The notes under the pieces: generated by a model
Database searches by the model: none
Seen by the model: only the letters and a program-made list of their open reading frames with translations
What the model was told of the DNA's origin: nothing
Shown here: piece after piece, positions 8,180 through 17,817 of the stretch
Position numbering within the stretch: position 1 is the stretch's first letter
Layout: each line of letters starts with the position of its first letter
DNA from: an uncultured Mediterraneibacter sp.
GTDB lineage: Bacteria > Bacillota > Clostridia > Lachnospirales > Lachnospiraceae
Assembly: GCF_944377805.1 (NCBI RefSeq)
Contig: NZ_CALWFZ010000015.1
Span: forward strand, 1 to 49,872
Direction: 5' to 3'
DNA: 49,872 bases
Position numbers and translations under genes: made by a program

Positions 8180-9955
8180 ATGAATATAAACTTATCCATT
8201 ATAAAAACAATTTATACAGATCAAAAGAAATATAAATACCTGGCAGCAGTTCTCGCTCTGTCCATATTCACCGTGTCGGCGGCTGGCTGCGGCGCCCGTC
8301 AGGAGAGAGACGAAAACGCGGAATTTGAAGCATATACGGAAAAACTTTTCTGCAGCGAAGTCTCATCCAATACAATCAACCTCCACTATACACTGAAAGC
8401 CCCGGAAGCATTTGGGATAGAGCAGGGGGAAGTATCGGCAGGAACCTTTGCGGCAGAGCCCGAAGCTGTGAAAGCCTCAGTGGAAAATATGCGACAGGCG
8501 CTGGAAGACTTTACATATGACCGGCTGGATATACAGAACAAGATCACATATGACATTCTGGAGTATCAGGGCAAAATGACCGAAAAGGCCGCGGATTACA
8601 TACTCTACGAAGAACCGCTGGGCCTGGTAAGCGGCGTACAGACCCAGTATCCCGTCGTTCTCTCTGAGTATCAGTTCTATGGGCGCGAAGATGTGGACAC
8701 CTATCTGGAACTGCTTGAGAAGACAGGAGAATATTTTGACGAGCTGATCGCCTTTGAGCAAGAGAAGGCCGAGGCAGGGCTTTTTATGTCAGACGACGCG
8801 CTGGATACGGTGCTCGAACAGTGCAGGGCGTTTCTCGATATGGGAGAGGGCAACTATCTCTATTCCACTTTCGCAGACCGGATACAGGAAGTGGAGGAGC
8901 TGACCGAGGAAGAGAAAAGCGACTATATCCGGGATAACGCTCTTGCGGTAGCAGAGTATGTATTTCCCGCATACGAAAATCTGACGCTTGAGATGGAGAA
9001 ACTTCGAGGCAGCGGCTCCAACGAAGAGGGGCTTGTATATCTTCCCGATGGAAAGGAGTACTACGAGCTGCTCGTCCGACAATCTACCGGCTCTGACAGA
9101 AGTGTGGAAGAACTTCGGGATCTCACAAGGCGCCAGATGAACGACGATCTGGAAGCGATGGAGAAAATACTCGGGCTCACACCCGGGGAAGCGCAGGAAG
9201 CGGCGGCGTCTGCTATGGGACAGGAGAGCGCGGAGCTGTTTCTGACGAGGCTTCAGGAAGGCATCAAAGAGACATTTCCGGAAGCACCGGATACTGTTCT
9301 GGAAGTAAAATATGTGCCCGAGGAGATGGAAGAGCACTTAAGCCCCGCCTTCTATATGATTCCCGCGATCGACAACACAGAAAACAATGTAATCTATATC
9401 AACCAGGCGCAGATGGGTGACGACCTGACGCTCTTCACCACATTGGCGCATGAAGGATACCCTGGTCATCTGTATCAGACCGTATATTATGAAAGTACAG
9501 ACCCCGATCCGATCCGCAGCGTGATGGACTTCGGCGGATATGTGGAAGGCTGGGCGACCTACGCCGAGATGGGAAGCTATTATCTGACCCCGCTTGCGCC
9601 GGAGCAGGCGGCCATCCTTCAGAAGAACAATTCTCTCATACTGGGGCTGTACGCTCTGGCGGACATCGGGATCCATTATGAAGGATGGAGCAGGCTGGAC
9701 ACAGTATCATTCTTCAGCAGTTATGGCATCACAGACGCCGGTACAATCGGACAGATTTATGACCTGATCATCGGATCTCCGGCAAACTATCTGAAATACT
9801 ACATCGGATATGTGGAATTTCTGGAACTGAAAAAAGAATGGGCGCAAGAGAAAGGAGACGAATTCTCCCAGAGAGAGTTTCACGAGGCGGTGCTCACAGT
9901 AGGGCCGGCTCCCTTTGAAATCGTAGAAGAATATATGTGGGAAGTAGGAGCGTAA
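8180..9955 (+). CDS. DUF885 family putative metalloprotease lipoprotein
   Basis: 591 aa from ATG 8180 (GGGAG five bases upstream; the in-frame TTG at 8168 has no such site). The N-terminus has a charged stretch, a hydrophobic core and SAAGC, which fits a lipobox, so export and lipid anchoring are likely. The DUF885 zinc-binding signature HEGYPGH is at about residues 424-430, and GGYVEGWATYAE follows as in the family. DUF885 proteins are presumed peptidases. It lies between divergent spmB and downstream spmA, with the spmA start only 2 bp after its stop. Confidence 0.87.
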   Translation: MNINLSIIKTIYTDQKKYKYLAAVLALSIFTVSAAGCGARQERDENAEFEAYTEKLFCSEVSSNTINLHYTLKAPEAFGIEQGEVSAGTFAAEPEAVKASVENMRQALEDFTYDRLDIQNKITYDILEYQGKMTEKAADYILYEEPLGLVSGVQTQYPVVLSEYQFYGREDVDTYLELLEKTGEYFDELIAFEQEKAEAGLFMSDDALDTVLEQCRAFLDMGEGNYLYSTFADRIQEVEELTEEEKSDYIRDNALAVAEYVFPAYENLTLEMEKLRGSGSNEEGLVYLPDGKEYYELLVRQSTGSDRSVEELRDLTRRQMNDDLEAMEKILGLTPGEAQEAAASAMGQESAELFLTRLQEGIKETFPEAPDTVLEVKYVPEEMEEHLSPAFYMIPAIDNTENNVIYINQAQMGDDLTLFTTLAHEGYPGHLYQTVYYESTDPDPIRSVMDFGGYVEGWATYAEMGSYYLTPLAPEQAAILQKNNSLILGLYALADIGIHYEGWSRLDTVSFFSSYGITDAGTIGQIYDLIIGSPANYLKYYIGYVEFLELKKEWAQEKGDEFSQREFHEAVLTVGPAPFEIVEEYMWEVGA

Positions 9956-9957
9956 TC

Positions 9958-10575
9958 ATGTTAAATTATCTGTGGGCGGGAATGATTCTGGTGGGGATTA
10001 TATTCGGCGCGTTTACCGGGAAGATGCAGGACATTACGAACGCGGCGCTGGATTCCTCAAAAGAGGCAGTGACGCTGTGCATCACGATGATTGGCGTGAT
10101 GGCGTTCTGGACAGGAATCATGGAGATCGCGTCGGAGGCGGGCATTATACAGATGGCGTCAGCAAAGATGCGGCCGCTGCTCAGATTCCTCTTCCCGAAT
10201 CTGCCAAAGCGCCACAAGGCGGAAGAACACATCTCCACGAACTTCATAGCGAATTTCCTTGGGCTTGGCTGGGCGGCGACGCCCGCGGGCCTTAAGGCTA
10301 TGGAAGAGCTGGGGAAGCTGGAGGATGACAGAAGAGCGGGGCGGGCAGCAGGCCCTGTGAGAAAAAAAGGGATCGCCAGCAATGAGATGTGTACCTTTCT
10401 CATTATAAATATCTCGTCGCTGCAGCTCATCCCCGTGAATGTGATCGCATACCGGAGCCAGTACGGGAGCGTGAACCCGTCAGGAATCATCGGTGCGGGG
10501 ATACTGGCGACGGCAGTGAGCACCGGGGCGGCGGTAGTGTTCTGTAAGATAATGGACAGAAAGCGGAGAGCGTGA
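9958..10575 (+). CDS. spmA: Spore maturation protein A
   Basis: A 205-aa membrane protein of the nucleoside-recognition family and partner of SpmB. Marks are the N-terminal SSKEAVTLCITMIGVMAFW, the conserved ISTNFIANFLGLGWAATPAG and NEMCTFLIINISSLQLIPV. The start is ATG 9958 with AGGAG 7 bases before; an in-frame GTG at 9937 lies inside the previous gene. Probably cotranscribed with the DUF885 lipoprotein. Its stop codon falls in the loop of its own terminator. Confidence 0.92.
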   Translation: MLNYLWAGMILVGIIFGAFTGKMQDITNAALDSSKEAVTLCITMIGVMAFWTGIMEIASEAGIIQMASAKMRPLLRFLFPNLPKRHKAEEHISTNFIANFLGLGWAATPAGLKAMEELGKLEDDRRAGRAAGPVRKKGIASNEMCTFLIINISSLQLIPVNVIAYRSQYGSVNPSGIIGAGILATAVSTGAAVVFCKIMDRKRRA

Positions 10576-10590
10576 AGCTCTCCGCTTTTT
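10560..10590 (+). terminator. Rho-independent terminator after spmA
   Basis: AAGCGGAGAGC pairs perfectly with GCTCTCCGCTT around loop GTGAA and is followed by T residues. The spmA stop codon lies in the loop. Confidence 0.9.
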
Positions 10591-10622
10591 AAATATAAAA
10601 ACGGAAGTTGCGGGAATAACAG

Positions 10623-10651
10623 TTGAAGTCTCTGGGTATATAATATATAAT
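10623..10651 (+). promoter_or_regulatory. Sigma-A promoter of the ATPase pair
   Basis: TTGAAG, 17-bp spacer, TATAAT, ending 44 bp before the ATPase start codon in very AT-rich DNA. Confidence 0.7.
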
Positions 10652-10695
10652 ATGAAAATAAAAACGTAAAATACGAAAATAAAAAGGAGGGCGCT

Positions 10696-11856
10696 ATGAA
10701 AATATTAAAAATATCAATTGAAAACCTGCCACATTTTAAGAAGAAGATGGATATAGACTTTGTGGCTCAGCAGCGAGTTGACAGTGATGACAGAGAATAT
10801 TTACTTCACGCTTTTTCTAATATATATACAAACCCGGTGCTTTCTTTCATTGGCATTAATGCATCGGGAAAGACAACGATATTGAAAGTACTTTCTTTCG
10901 TCATAGAACTACTCAATAATAAGCCGATAAACAGTATAGAATCAAAAGAAATTCTCGATGATATGGAGAGCGGACAGCATGTGACCTTCTCATCTTTTTT
11001 CTATCACGAGGGTATTCTGTATAAATTAGAAACATCCATAGGAAAAAAAGAAAGCCCGGTTGATGGAAGCACAAAGTTTATTATTCTGGATGAGACACTC
11101 CGGTCGAAAGAAATCAGCAGGATAAATACGAAAAAGAGCCTTTATCATTTTGAGAACGCTAATTGGGAGAGGAGCAGAAATAAGAACGAAGAGTATCTGA
11201 TGGAAGATGTCAGCATTATAGTGGCGTTGAATAAAAAACAGGATACAAAATCTTTCTTATTCGATATGTCGAAACTGACGGATCATAACATGCTGAATGT
11301 TCTGGGCAGATACCCAAAGGAAATTCTGACTTTTCTTGACCCGAGTATTGAGTATCTGGATTGCCGGCCAGGTGATAAAAAAGACGACATCAAGTTAAAA
11401 TTTTATGGGAGAAATGAAATTAACCTGAATAGTCTCCTGGAACTGAACCGTTATCTTTCTTCGGGAACAATCAAGGGCCTCAGCGTGTTTATGGGAGCTG
11501 TGTTTGCATTCCAGGAAAGTGGATATCTGCTTGTTGATGAGTTAGAAAATCATTTCAACCGAGAGATAGTCTCAACACTGGTACGCTTTTTTATGGATAA
11601 GCGAATTAATAAAAACGGGGCGACCCTTATCTTTTCCACCCATTATTCAGAGCTGCTGGATGAATTTGAAAGAAATGACGGTATTTATATCGTAAGAAAC
11701 AGAGGGGGAATTACAGCAGAGAATCTGTCCAATATTTTAAAGAGAAACGATATTAAAAAAAGTGAGATATATGACAGCGGTTTCCTGAAAGGAACCGTAC
11801 CCGCCTATGAGGCGTATATTGTCTTGAAAAGAGCTCTCATAAAGATCAATAGATAA
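10696..11856 (+). CDS. AAA/ABC-type ATPase, likely defence-module effector or sensor
   Basis: A 386-aa cytoplasmic ATPase of the AAA_15/AAA_21 (OLD-like, RloA/AbiL-like) kind. Walker A GINASGKTT is at residues 53-61, a signature-like LSSGTIKGLS near 255, and Walker B LLVDELENH near 278, followed by the switch segment FSTHYSELLDE. The start is ATG 10696 behind AAGGAGG. It is separated by 13 bp from a 173-aa gene; such ATPase plus small-protein pairs are common phage-defence modules. Codon use is more AT-rich than the flanking spm and rsmI genes, which suggests transfer. No nuclease domain is fused to it. Confidence 0.75.
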   Translation: MKILKISIENLPHFKKKMDIDFVAQQRVDSDDREYLLHAFSNIYTNPVLSFIGINASGKTTILKVLSFVIELLNNKPINSIESKEILDDMESGQHVTFSSFFYHEGILYKLETSIGKKESPVDGSTKFIILDETLRSKEISRINTKKSLYHFENANWERSRNKNEEYLMEDVSIIVALNKKQDTKSFLFDMSKLTDHNMLNVLGRYPKEILTFLDPSIEYLDCRPGDKKDDIKLKFYGRNEINLNSLLELNRYLSSGTIKGLSVFMGAVFAFQESGYLLVDELENHFNREIVSTLVRFFMDKRINKNGATLIFSTHYSELLDEFERNDGIYIVRNRGGITAENLSNILKRNDIKKSEIYDSGFLKGTVPAYEAYIVLKRALIKINR

Positions 11857-11869
11857 GGAGGGCTTTCGG

Positions 11870-12391
11870 ATGGAAAAATATACGGCTTGTATCTGTGAGG
11901 GCGGAGCTGAACGGGCAATACTGGATTTACTGTTGGACGCTCACAAGCTTATCTTTGAAAGAGAAGAACTGATAGAAGAAGAATTACTGAGGTGTCGAAG
12001 TGCGAGAGAGTTTGAAAGAAGGCATTTGAAGAAAGGATTTTCTGAAAAGATTACTGTTTATCGCATTTTGGATTCCAGAAAAGAGAACTTTAAACTCAGT
12101 AAAGCTTATGAACAAAAGGTTGACGTCATTAATGTAGTCACTGCCCCTGAAATTGAAATGCTTATTATCTGTAATGAAGGAAAATACAAAGAATTTAAAA
12201 AATCAGGTGAAAAACCCAGCGTATATTGTAAAAGCGGGCTCAGATATAAAAATGTAAAAGACTATAATTTTATTCAGACATATTTCTCAGATATGGATAC
12301 TTTGGTAAATGCATTATATGAATACAAAAGAATATCGAAGATCCGCAAGGGTGAGATTGTTTTGTGGGATCTGTTAAAACCTGCCGTTTAA
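11870..12391 (+). CDS. Hypothetical partner of the ATPase (possibly RloB/TOPRIM-like)
   Basis: 173 aa, translated behind AAGGAGGG eight bases before ATG 11870. The N-terminus ACICEGGAERAILDLLLD has an acidic-glycine turn, and later segments ITVYRILDSR and VVTAPEIEMLIICNEGKY place acidic residues after beta strands. That is reminiscent of the RloB/AbiLii small partners of AAA ATPases, but I cannot confirm the family from sequence. The gene is AT-rich like its partner, and both probably form one transferred two-gene module. Confidence 0.6.
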   Translation: MEKYTACICEGGAERAILDLLLDAHKLIFEREELIEEELLRCRSAREFERRHLKKGFSEKITVYRILDSRKENFKLSKAYEQKVDVINVVTAPEIEMLIICNEGKYKEFKKSGEKPSVYCKSGLRYKNVKDYNFIQTYFSDMDTLVNALYEYKRISKIRKGEIVLWDLLKPAV

Positions 12392-12498
12392 CTCATATAA
12401 ATACTTAAATTCAGGAATAAAACACTCCCTTCCAAAAGGATAAAAAACATCAATTTCGGGGTGATTTTAATTTTTTTTGACATTTTTTTTAAAAATTA

Positions 12499-12527
12499 TT
12501 GAAAATTACAAAAGTCAGGAGTAAGAT
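12499..12527 (+). promoter_or_regulatory. Putative sigma-A promoter of surface cassette 1
   Basis: TTGAAA, 17-bp spacer, TAAGAT. An alternative -35, TTGACA at 12477-12482, has no good -10. The Rrf2-type operator begins 13 bp downstream and would cover the start site. The 300 bases between the ATPase pair and the large gene hold this promoter, the operator and a leader of about 155 nt; I see no other gene there. Confidence 0.55.
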
Positions 12528-12539
12528 TATAGCAAATGC

Positions 12540-12559
12540 ATACCTACAAGGTTAGGTAT
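12540..12559 (+). promoter_or_regulatory. Putative Rrf2-type operator, cassette 1
   Basis: ATACCTA and TAGGTAT form a perfect 7-bp inverted repeat around CAAGGT. The nested core ACCTACAAGGT matches ACCTAnnnGGT, which recurs at 21797, 21828 and 39399, each time just downstream of a promoter and near an Rrf2-family gene. Confidence 0.6.
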
Positions 12560-12690
12560 TGTATTGATTGTGCATTATTACTGAAAAGGTTAAAAAGATA
12601 TATACACAAGGAAGCGAGGCATGCCAGACATGGACAGATGCGGAAGAAATTTTCAACAATCACAAAGGACAGAAGAGGGGAGGTGAGAGT

Positions 12691-15600
12691 GTGGAACGAA
12701 GGAGAAGATATAGAAGTAAAAGAAAACACAGTATAAGGAACAAGCGGGCCGCGGGGTGGAAACGCTGTCTGGCCGCAGCGGCAGCGCTGGCTACTGTGCT
12801 GACCGGCATGGATTATAACGGGCTGACAAGCGTCCTCGCGGAGGAGAAGAGCGGATATGAGATAGACGTAAGCTATCCGGAAGACAAGAGCAGCGCGGTG
12901 CTGACGGGAAATACAGAAAATGTACCGGAGAACACAACGCTGACCGGAATGACCGGATCAGACGGTGCGGAGTATGATCCCGGGGCCTTTACCACAACGG
13001 TGATGGAAAATGGAACTTATACATATACAATAAATTATAGTGTGACCGTGGCGGAAACAGGCAAGACTGTAGACCGTGAGGAGACATTGAAGGTAACAGT
13101 AGACGGGATCGCTAAGGAGAAAGACAAAGAGAAAACAGCAGGAGCGGAGACAGCGGCTAAGACGCAGACACAGACCTCCGGTTCAGCGGATATCACGGCT
13201 TCCCAAACAGCGAAGAAAGACAGTACATCGAGCCAGACGGACTCGGAAGACTCTCCGGAGGTGCTGCCCTTATCAGAGCTGGAAGAGAACCTGGAACTGC
13301 TTTCAAGCCAGGCGTCACCGCTGGCGGATGGTGATGACGAGCTTCAAAGAAATACCATTTCGATCTGGCAGTATGCGGACGAGGCAAAAGATTATCTGCT
13401 GAACACTAATCCTCAGAACTTCTCAGGCGGTAAAATGTCACATACAAGTCATGTGACGGTACCGGAGTGTGTATACCGCGGCGTTACCAGAACCTATACG
13501 TCAGCAGAGCTTGTATGGTACGACGCAGAGGGAAATGTAGAACGGCGTCAGGAGATCAGCGGTCTGTATCCGGACCTCATCGGAAACAGCGGAACCGGCG
13601 GAAGTGTAAAATGGTACTACACGGTGCCGGAAGGAGAAGACAGTGACGGAAGCCATCAGGACAACCCATATGGCGATATTCAGGTGGGATACCGTATAGA
13701 TAACTACAGGCAGGCGGGAGCAGCCGCAAAGAACGTCACAGAGGTACGATTTTATTACGGCGTTCCGGATGATTCGCAATATACTTTTACAGTCAACTAT
13801 GGTGAAACAAGTGTGAATCTCAAAGACTGGAATCTGAATGTGAAAAACACATTAGTTGAAACCACCGGAGAGCAGGCTGGCCTGACAGCCGGCGGGGGCG
13901 AGCGTGTACCGGTCAGTTTCACACTTCCGGGAGCTTTTGAAAGCGCCACTCTTACAATCAGCGGCGGGGGCGGCTCAGATCAAATATTAAGCACCGCTGA
14001 GAACGGCGGGCTTACAAAGAGCGGAGAGACAAGAAACTATAGCGGAACATTTGACATGCCGCTCGGCAATGTTACGATAACTGTCACGGCGGCAAAATAC
14101 GCCACCTCGGGAGATAATGTTCAGTACTTTGCCGCATTTTCAGATCTGGCATTAAGCGAACAGTACGGGAGTATGCTGGGGCAGAGAGATACAATAGCAG
14201 GACGCGCGAGAGTCTATACCCTGAGTGGAAGGCTTGTAAAAGATCTGACAAATCAGGTGGTAAACCCTACATATAATACAGCTACCCAGAACTATGGGTA
14301 CGGACTTGGGAGATACAACTCAACTACTGCTGGTGGCGAGCCAATCATCAGTATTGACAAATATTATAGCGGCGGAAATTTTAACACCTATGAAGCTGTC
14401 AGCAACGGCTGGGCAGATTATAGACCGACAGGAACTACCGATGATGCCGTACCCGTTTCGCTTACAGAAGGAAATAGTAGTGACCGGGTGAATGTTCCCA
14501 TCGGAAATTTCCTACCGGGGAATGACGTGAAAGTTCGGTTTGAGACTGTATCTAATGATTATAGTAACAATGACACCGGAAGCATTGGGTGGGGGTATGT
14601 TCCAACGGTGCTGTCCATCGATGTGTATACCTCGAAAAATGACTTTACCACAGGAAACTTTGTGAGACAGACTTTTGCGCTCCCAACAAATACGGATGAG
14701 CAAGTTACATATCCCCTCGACATGGGAGGAACAATCACAATAGATTGTAAGCAGTTTGATAATTCTTATACAATTCCGGATGCCAGTGGCAGTGCCAATC
14801 AGGGGGCCTGGCGGGATGCAAACGCTTATGCGCGTAGCAGATTTTCAAATTCATTTGTTCGCTGGAAGGCCTATGAAGTAACGGTCAGTGGATGTGCTTA
14901 TTCATTCAAATTGTATCAGCAGCACGCAATGGGATCACAGAGTCGTATGGTTGTCACGGAAACTTCTGGAATTCAGCAGGGAACCGGAACTCAAAATCAG
15001 GTAAATATAGGCGACATCAAAGGCAGTTACATACGCAAGTCAAACACTCAGAACAGCAGTATGGTATATTCGCCGTTTACTGTGCCTGCTGTACTCTATC
15101 AGTTTAATGCTGCAAACACAGCCGGTTATCTTGAACTGGGGTTGACCGTCCAGCCGGGATATGGCCCTCCGGTGTTGACGACCAATAAGGAAACAATTCC
15201 TTATAGCAGAATTGACGACGAGGGAAGATATATTTATCAAATTACCAGCAGTCAGATGACCAGTAGTCTCCATACTGCCGGTGGAACACTGAGGATTTCA
15301 GCTCAGCCAATTACGATCACACCTGTTTATAAGAATGGAACAGATACTCCGGCGAATGTAACACTTGGATATGGTAATAACTCTTCTATTAATATGGTAC
15401 TTGCCAGACAAGGAACAGCTCCCGATGATCAGTATTTCCAGGGATATAATCTGACCGTGACAAAGGAGGGGGACACTGCCGGAACAGCAATCCTGAATGC
15501 TGACAACGAGTCGCTGTGGAGTCTGGACGATGTAGTGAATTTTGACAACATCTATACACAGCTGCAGAAAGCGGATTATCTTTCGGCGGATGTTACCGAC

Positions 15601-17805
15601 TATACTCTTGAGATCAAGCCGGTTTATACGAATGATTCGAATAACGCCTCTATGGTGAAGGGTGTGTACAGCATCTATCAGCAGAATACATGGGTGCCGA
15701 ATCCGTCCAACAACAGTTATCAAACCAATGGCAGCGGCGGATATACAGGGTTTGGCAGTCCTGCGAACACTACTATAGAAGGTTTTACCGGATCAACGAC
15801 AGTACTTACCGGATACGAAGAAGTTGTCTGGCCAGATGGAGAGACCGGAAGGCCCTGGGTACTGGGAAGACGAAGCACAGTGCAGGGAACTCTGACGAAC
15901 AACCCGCAAGACGTATTCGCGCGACTGTTTTATGCGATGGGCGTGACAGTCCGCATTGATACATCGGAACTGGAGAGCGAACTTCAGAACGATACAAAGA
16001 GCGCGGTTGAGACGTTTAACAATAATAATACGGGCGTCTACTATACAAGTATTAACAACGAAAATCATTCTATTAACTATAGTACTGTATATCAGGCGTT
16101 TGCCGCAGATGAAGGTCCGGGAGAGTTCCTGGGATTCAGAGTGAAAGTAGGAACAAAGACGTATGACCCGATCCTGCCGTCAAACAGTGTAGTGAACCTT
16201 TACCTCTTATATGGGGGCAGTTCAGGGTTTGGCGCTTACACCGAGGCGTACCGTGAGATCTGGAATGCTTTGTTTGATCCTGATGGCGACGGACAAATGG
16301 TGCTGGTACCAACTTATGACACAACAAATCCAATCACTCTGAAAGATGACGGAAGCACTACGCAGACGGCTTCAGCTGACACGGTTGACGTCTATCAGAA
16401 TGCCGATGGAAAATATACGGTTTCAGCGGAATTCTATATGGAAGGAAGCGTACCCCAGGGTGCAACGGCGATTTATGCAGTATACGCGCAGGAAGAGGGC
16501 GGCAGTGTCTGGGGGCTTACCGAGAGAGGAAGCATCAGCCTGGAAGACCGCCAGGCCAGTCGGACCAACAGCGGTTCTGATGTAAACTATACACGATTTT
16601 CGGGATCGACTCTTAACATTGCCACCGCGGTAACAAGTGCAGGAAACACAAAGATTACCCTGACGTTCTCGGGTATAAGCGATGTGGGCACCACCGGTAT
16701 AGACTACCGGATCTACTGCTGGAACTCGGCAAATGGCACGAAAGCAAACAGTGTGGCTGACATACCACGGCAGGGAGACTCCAGCTTTACAGACGCCTAC
16801 GCCCGCAGCTGGCAGACCCTCCATGTTATTCCTCAGGTTACGACGGACTATGCAGACGGCAGCCTGAGCTTTAAGGATACCCCTGAATCGGCGCTGTTCT
16901 ATGAAAATACCAAATTTACTGTTACCGGTACATTTAAGCTGGAGGGAAGCGCAAAAGAAAACTTCGATTACCTTTCCAATAACGATATGATCTCTGTGGT
17001 ACTGTACAAGCAGAACCCGAACAGCAGTCATGACAGCACAAAGGAAAACACAAATGATTATGTGATGTGGGCAAATGACGATGGAGTGGCGACAGAGCAT
17101 ACCGGAAAGGTCGGAGAGGTAAAAATCAGCAAGGTAAGTGATTACGAGTTTAGTGTAAGCATTGAGATATTGAATAATACTGCCAGTGGAAGCGGCAGTA
17201 TCAGCAATGAATGGGATGACGCCGCAAGCTATCGTATCTATGCATGGACAAACAGCAATAAGATGCCTGACTCGATCAAACAGGGAACATTTGGAATGCA
17301 GGGGAGCAGACTTGCATACAATGCGTCTATCGACACTATTCCAAGTGTGACGACAGTTATGACAGGCGTTCTGGGAACTCAAATGGAATCTATCATCAGC
17401 TATCCGAGAGAAGTTCGCTTGATGGATAACGTAAGCGACGGGAACATCTATTCGGCAAACGGGCAGATCACTATAGCGGCTCCGCAGGGGGCTGAAAAAC
17501 CGGATCCGGATGTGGGTGTAGACGTAACCATACAAGAGTTCTCAACTGCAAACACCTTTAATATTAGCAGAGGTGCCGGCGGTACAGACACAATAGCTAT
17601 CGCAGCCTACAAGGGAACAATCGGTGCATCGACGGCTCAGCAAATAGCAGTTGGAGGAGCTGTCGGAACGCTGAAGTTTGAAAGCGGCGAAGATGTTATT
17701 CCGATCTACTTCAGGTCAGTGAGCGCGCCGAACGCGGCTGATGGAGCGGACTACACGGGAACAATTCACTTTAACTTTGCTCAGTCAACGAGTACAACGA
17801 ACTAA
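12691..17805 (+). CDS. Large modular secreted surface protein, cassette 1
   Basis: 1704 aa from GTG 12691 behind GGGGAGGTGAG. The reading frame is open 41 codons further up, but those lack a ribosome site, and the paralogue at 22881 starts at the equivalent place (MERxRR). A basic N-terminus and hydrophobic segment ending LTSVLAEE (about residues 22-52) fit a Sec signal. Next come a Thr/Ser/Lys-rich linker, long beta-rich regions, two Ig-like modules (DNA about 16335-16830 and 16860-17330) and a C-terminal domain with ISYPREVRLMDN, which resembles YPRTITLMDN of the pilin-like protein encoded two genes downstream. No C-terminal anchor is present, so attachment must use a partner. Function is inferred as fibre tip or adhesin; no known family is recognised. 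Confidence 0.8.
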   Translation: MERRRRYRSKRKHSIRNKRAAGWKRCLAAAAALATVLTGMDYNGLTSVLAEEKSGYEIDVSYPEDKSSAVLTGNTENVPENTTLTGMTGSDGAEYDPGAFTTTVMENGTYTYTINYSVTVAETGKTVDREETLKVTVDGIAKEKDKEKTAGAETAAKTQTQTSGSADITASQTAKKDSTSSQTDSEDSPEVLPLSELEENLELLSSQASPLADGDDELQRNTISIWQYADEAKDYLLNTNPQNFSGGKMSHTSHVTVPECVYRGVTRTYTSAELVWYDAEGNVERRQEISGLYPDLIGNSGTGGSVKWYYTVPEGEDSDGSHQDNPYGDIQVGYRIDNYRQAGAAAKNVTEVRFYYGVPDDSQYTFTVNYGETSVNLKDWNLNVKNTLVETTGEQAGLTAGGGERVPVSFTLPGAFESATLTISGGGGSDQILSTAENGGLTKSGETRNYSGTFDMPLGNVTITVTAAKYATSGDNVQYFAAFSDLALSEQYGSMLGQRDTIAGRARVYTLSGRLVKDLTNQVVNPTYNTATQNYGYGLGRYNSTTAGGEPIISIDKYYSGGNFNTYEAVSNGWADYRPTGTTDDAVPVSLTEGNSSDRVNVPIGNFLPGNDVKVRFETVSNDYSNNDTGSIGWGYVPTVLSIDVYTSKNDFTTGNFVRQTFALPTNTDEQVTYPLDMGGTITIDCKQFDNSYTIPDASGSANQGAWRDANAYARSRFSNSFVRWKAYEVTVSGCAYSFKLYQQHAMGSQSRMVVTETSGIQQGTGTQNQVNIGDIKGSYIRKSNTQNSSMVYSPFTVPAVLYQFNAANTAGYLELGLTVQPGYGPPVLTTNKETIPYSRIDDEGRYIYQITSSQMTSSLHTAGGTLRISAQPITITPVYKNGTDTPANVTLGYGNNSSINMVLARQGTAPDDQYFQGYNLTVTKEGDTAGTAILNADNESLWSLDDVVNFDNIYTQLQKADYLSADVTDYTLEIKPVYTNDSNNASMVKGVYSIYQQNTWVPNPSNNSYQTNGSGGYTGFGSPANTTIEGFTGSTTVLTGYEEVVWPDGETGRPWVLGRRSTVQGTLTNNPQDVFARLFYAMGVTVRIDTSELESELQNDTKSAVETFNNNNTGVYYTSINNENHSINYSTVYQAFAADEGPGEFLGFRVKVGTKTYDPILPSNSVVNLYLLYGGSSGFGAYTEAYREIWNALFDPDGDGQMVLVPTYDTTNPITLKDDGSTTQTASADTVDVYQNADGKYTVSAEFYMEGSVPQGATAIYAVYAQEEGGSVWGLTERGSISLEDRQASRTNSGSDVNYTRFSGSTLNIATAVTSAGNTKITLTFSGISDVGTTGIDYRIYCWNSANGTKANSVADIPRQGDSSFTDAYARSWQTLHVIPQVTTDYADGSLSFKDTPESALFYENTKFTVTGTFKLEGSAKENFDYLSNNDMISVVLYKQNPNSSHDSTKENTNDYVMWANDDGVATEHTGKVGEVKISKVSDYEFSVSIEILNNTASGSGSISNEWDDAASYRIYAWTNSNKMPDSIKQGTFGMQGSRLAYNASIDTIPSVTTVMTGVLGTQMESIISYPREVRLMDNVSDGNIYSANGQITIAAPQGAEKPDPDVGVDVTIQEFSTANTFNISRGAGGTDTIAIAAYKGTIGASTAQQIAVGGAVGTLKFESGEDVIPIYFRSVSAPNAADGADYTGTIHFNFAQSTSTTN

Positions 17806-17817
17806 GGAGGAGAAGCC

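Noticed and set aside
12536-12736. 66-aa frame and a 41-codon N-terminal extension of the large protein
   Set aside because: They run through the operator and leader. GTG 12691 has a strong ribosome site and aligns with the paralogue start. Similarity of the 66-aa frame start to the frame at 39391 comes only from the shared operator.
16423-17535. 370-aa minus-strand frame
   Set aside because: Shadow of the large surface gene: rich in Cys, His, Arg and Ile, with no ribosome site.
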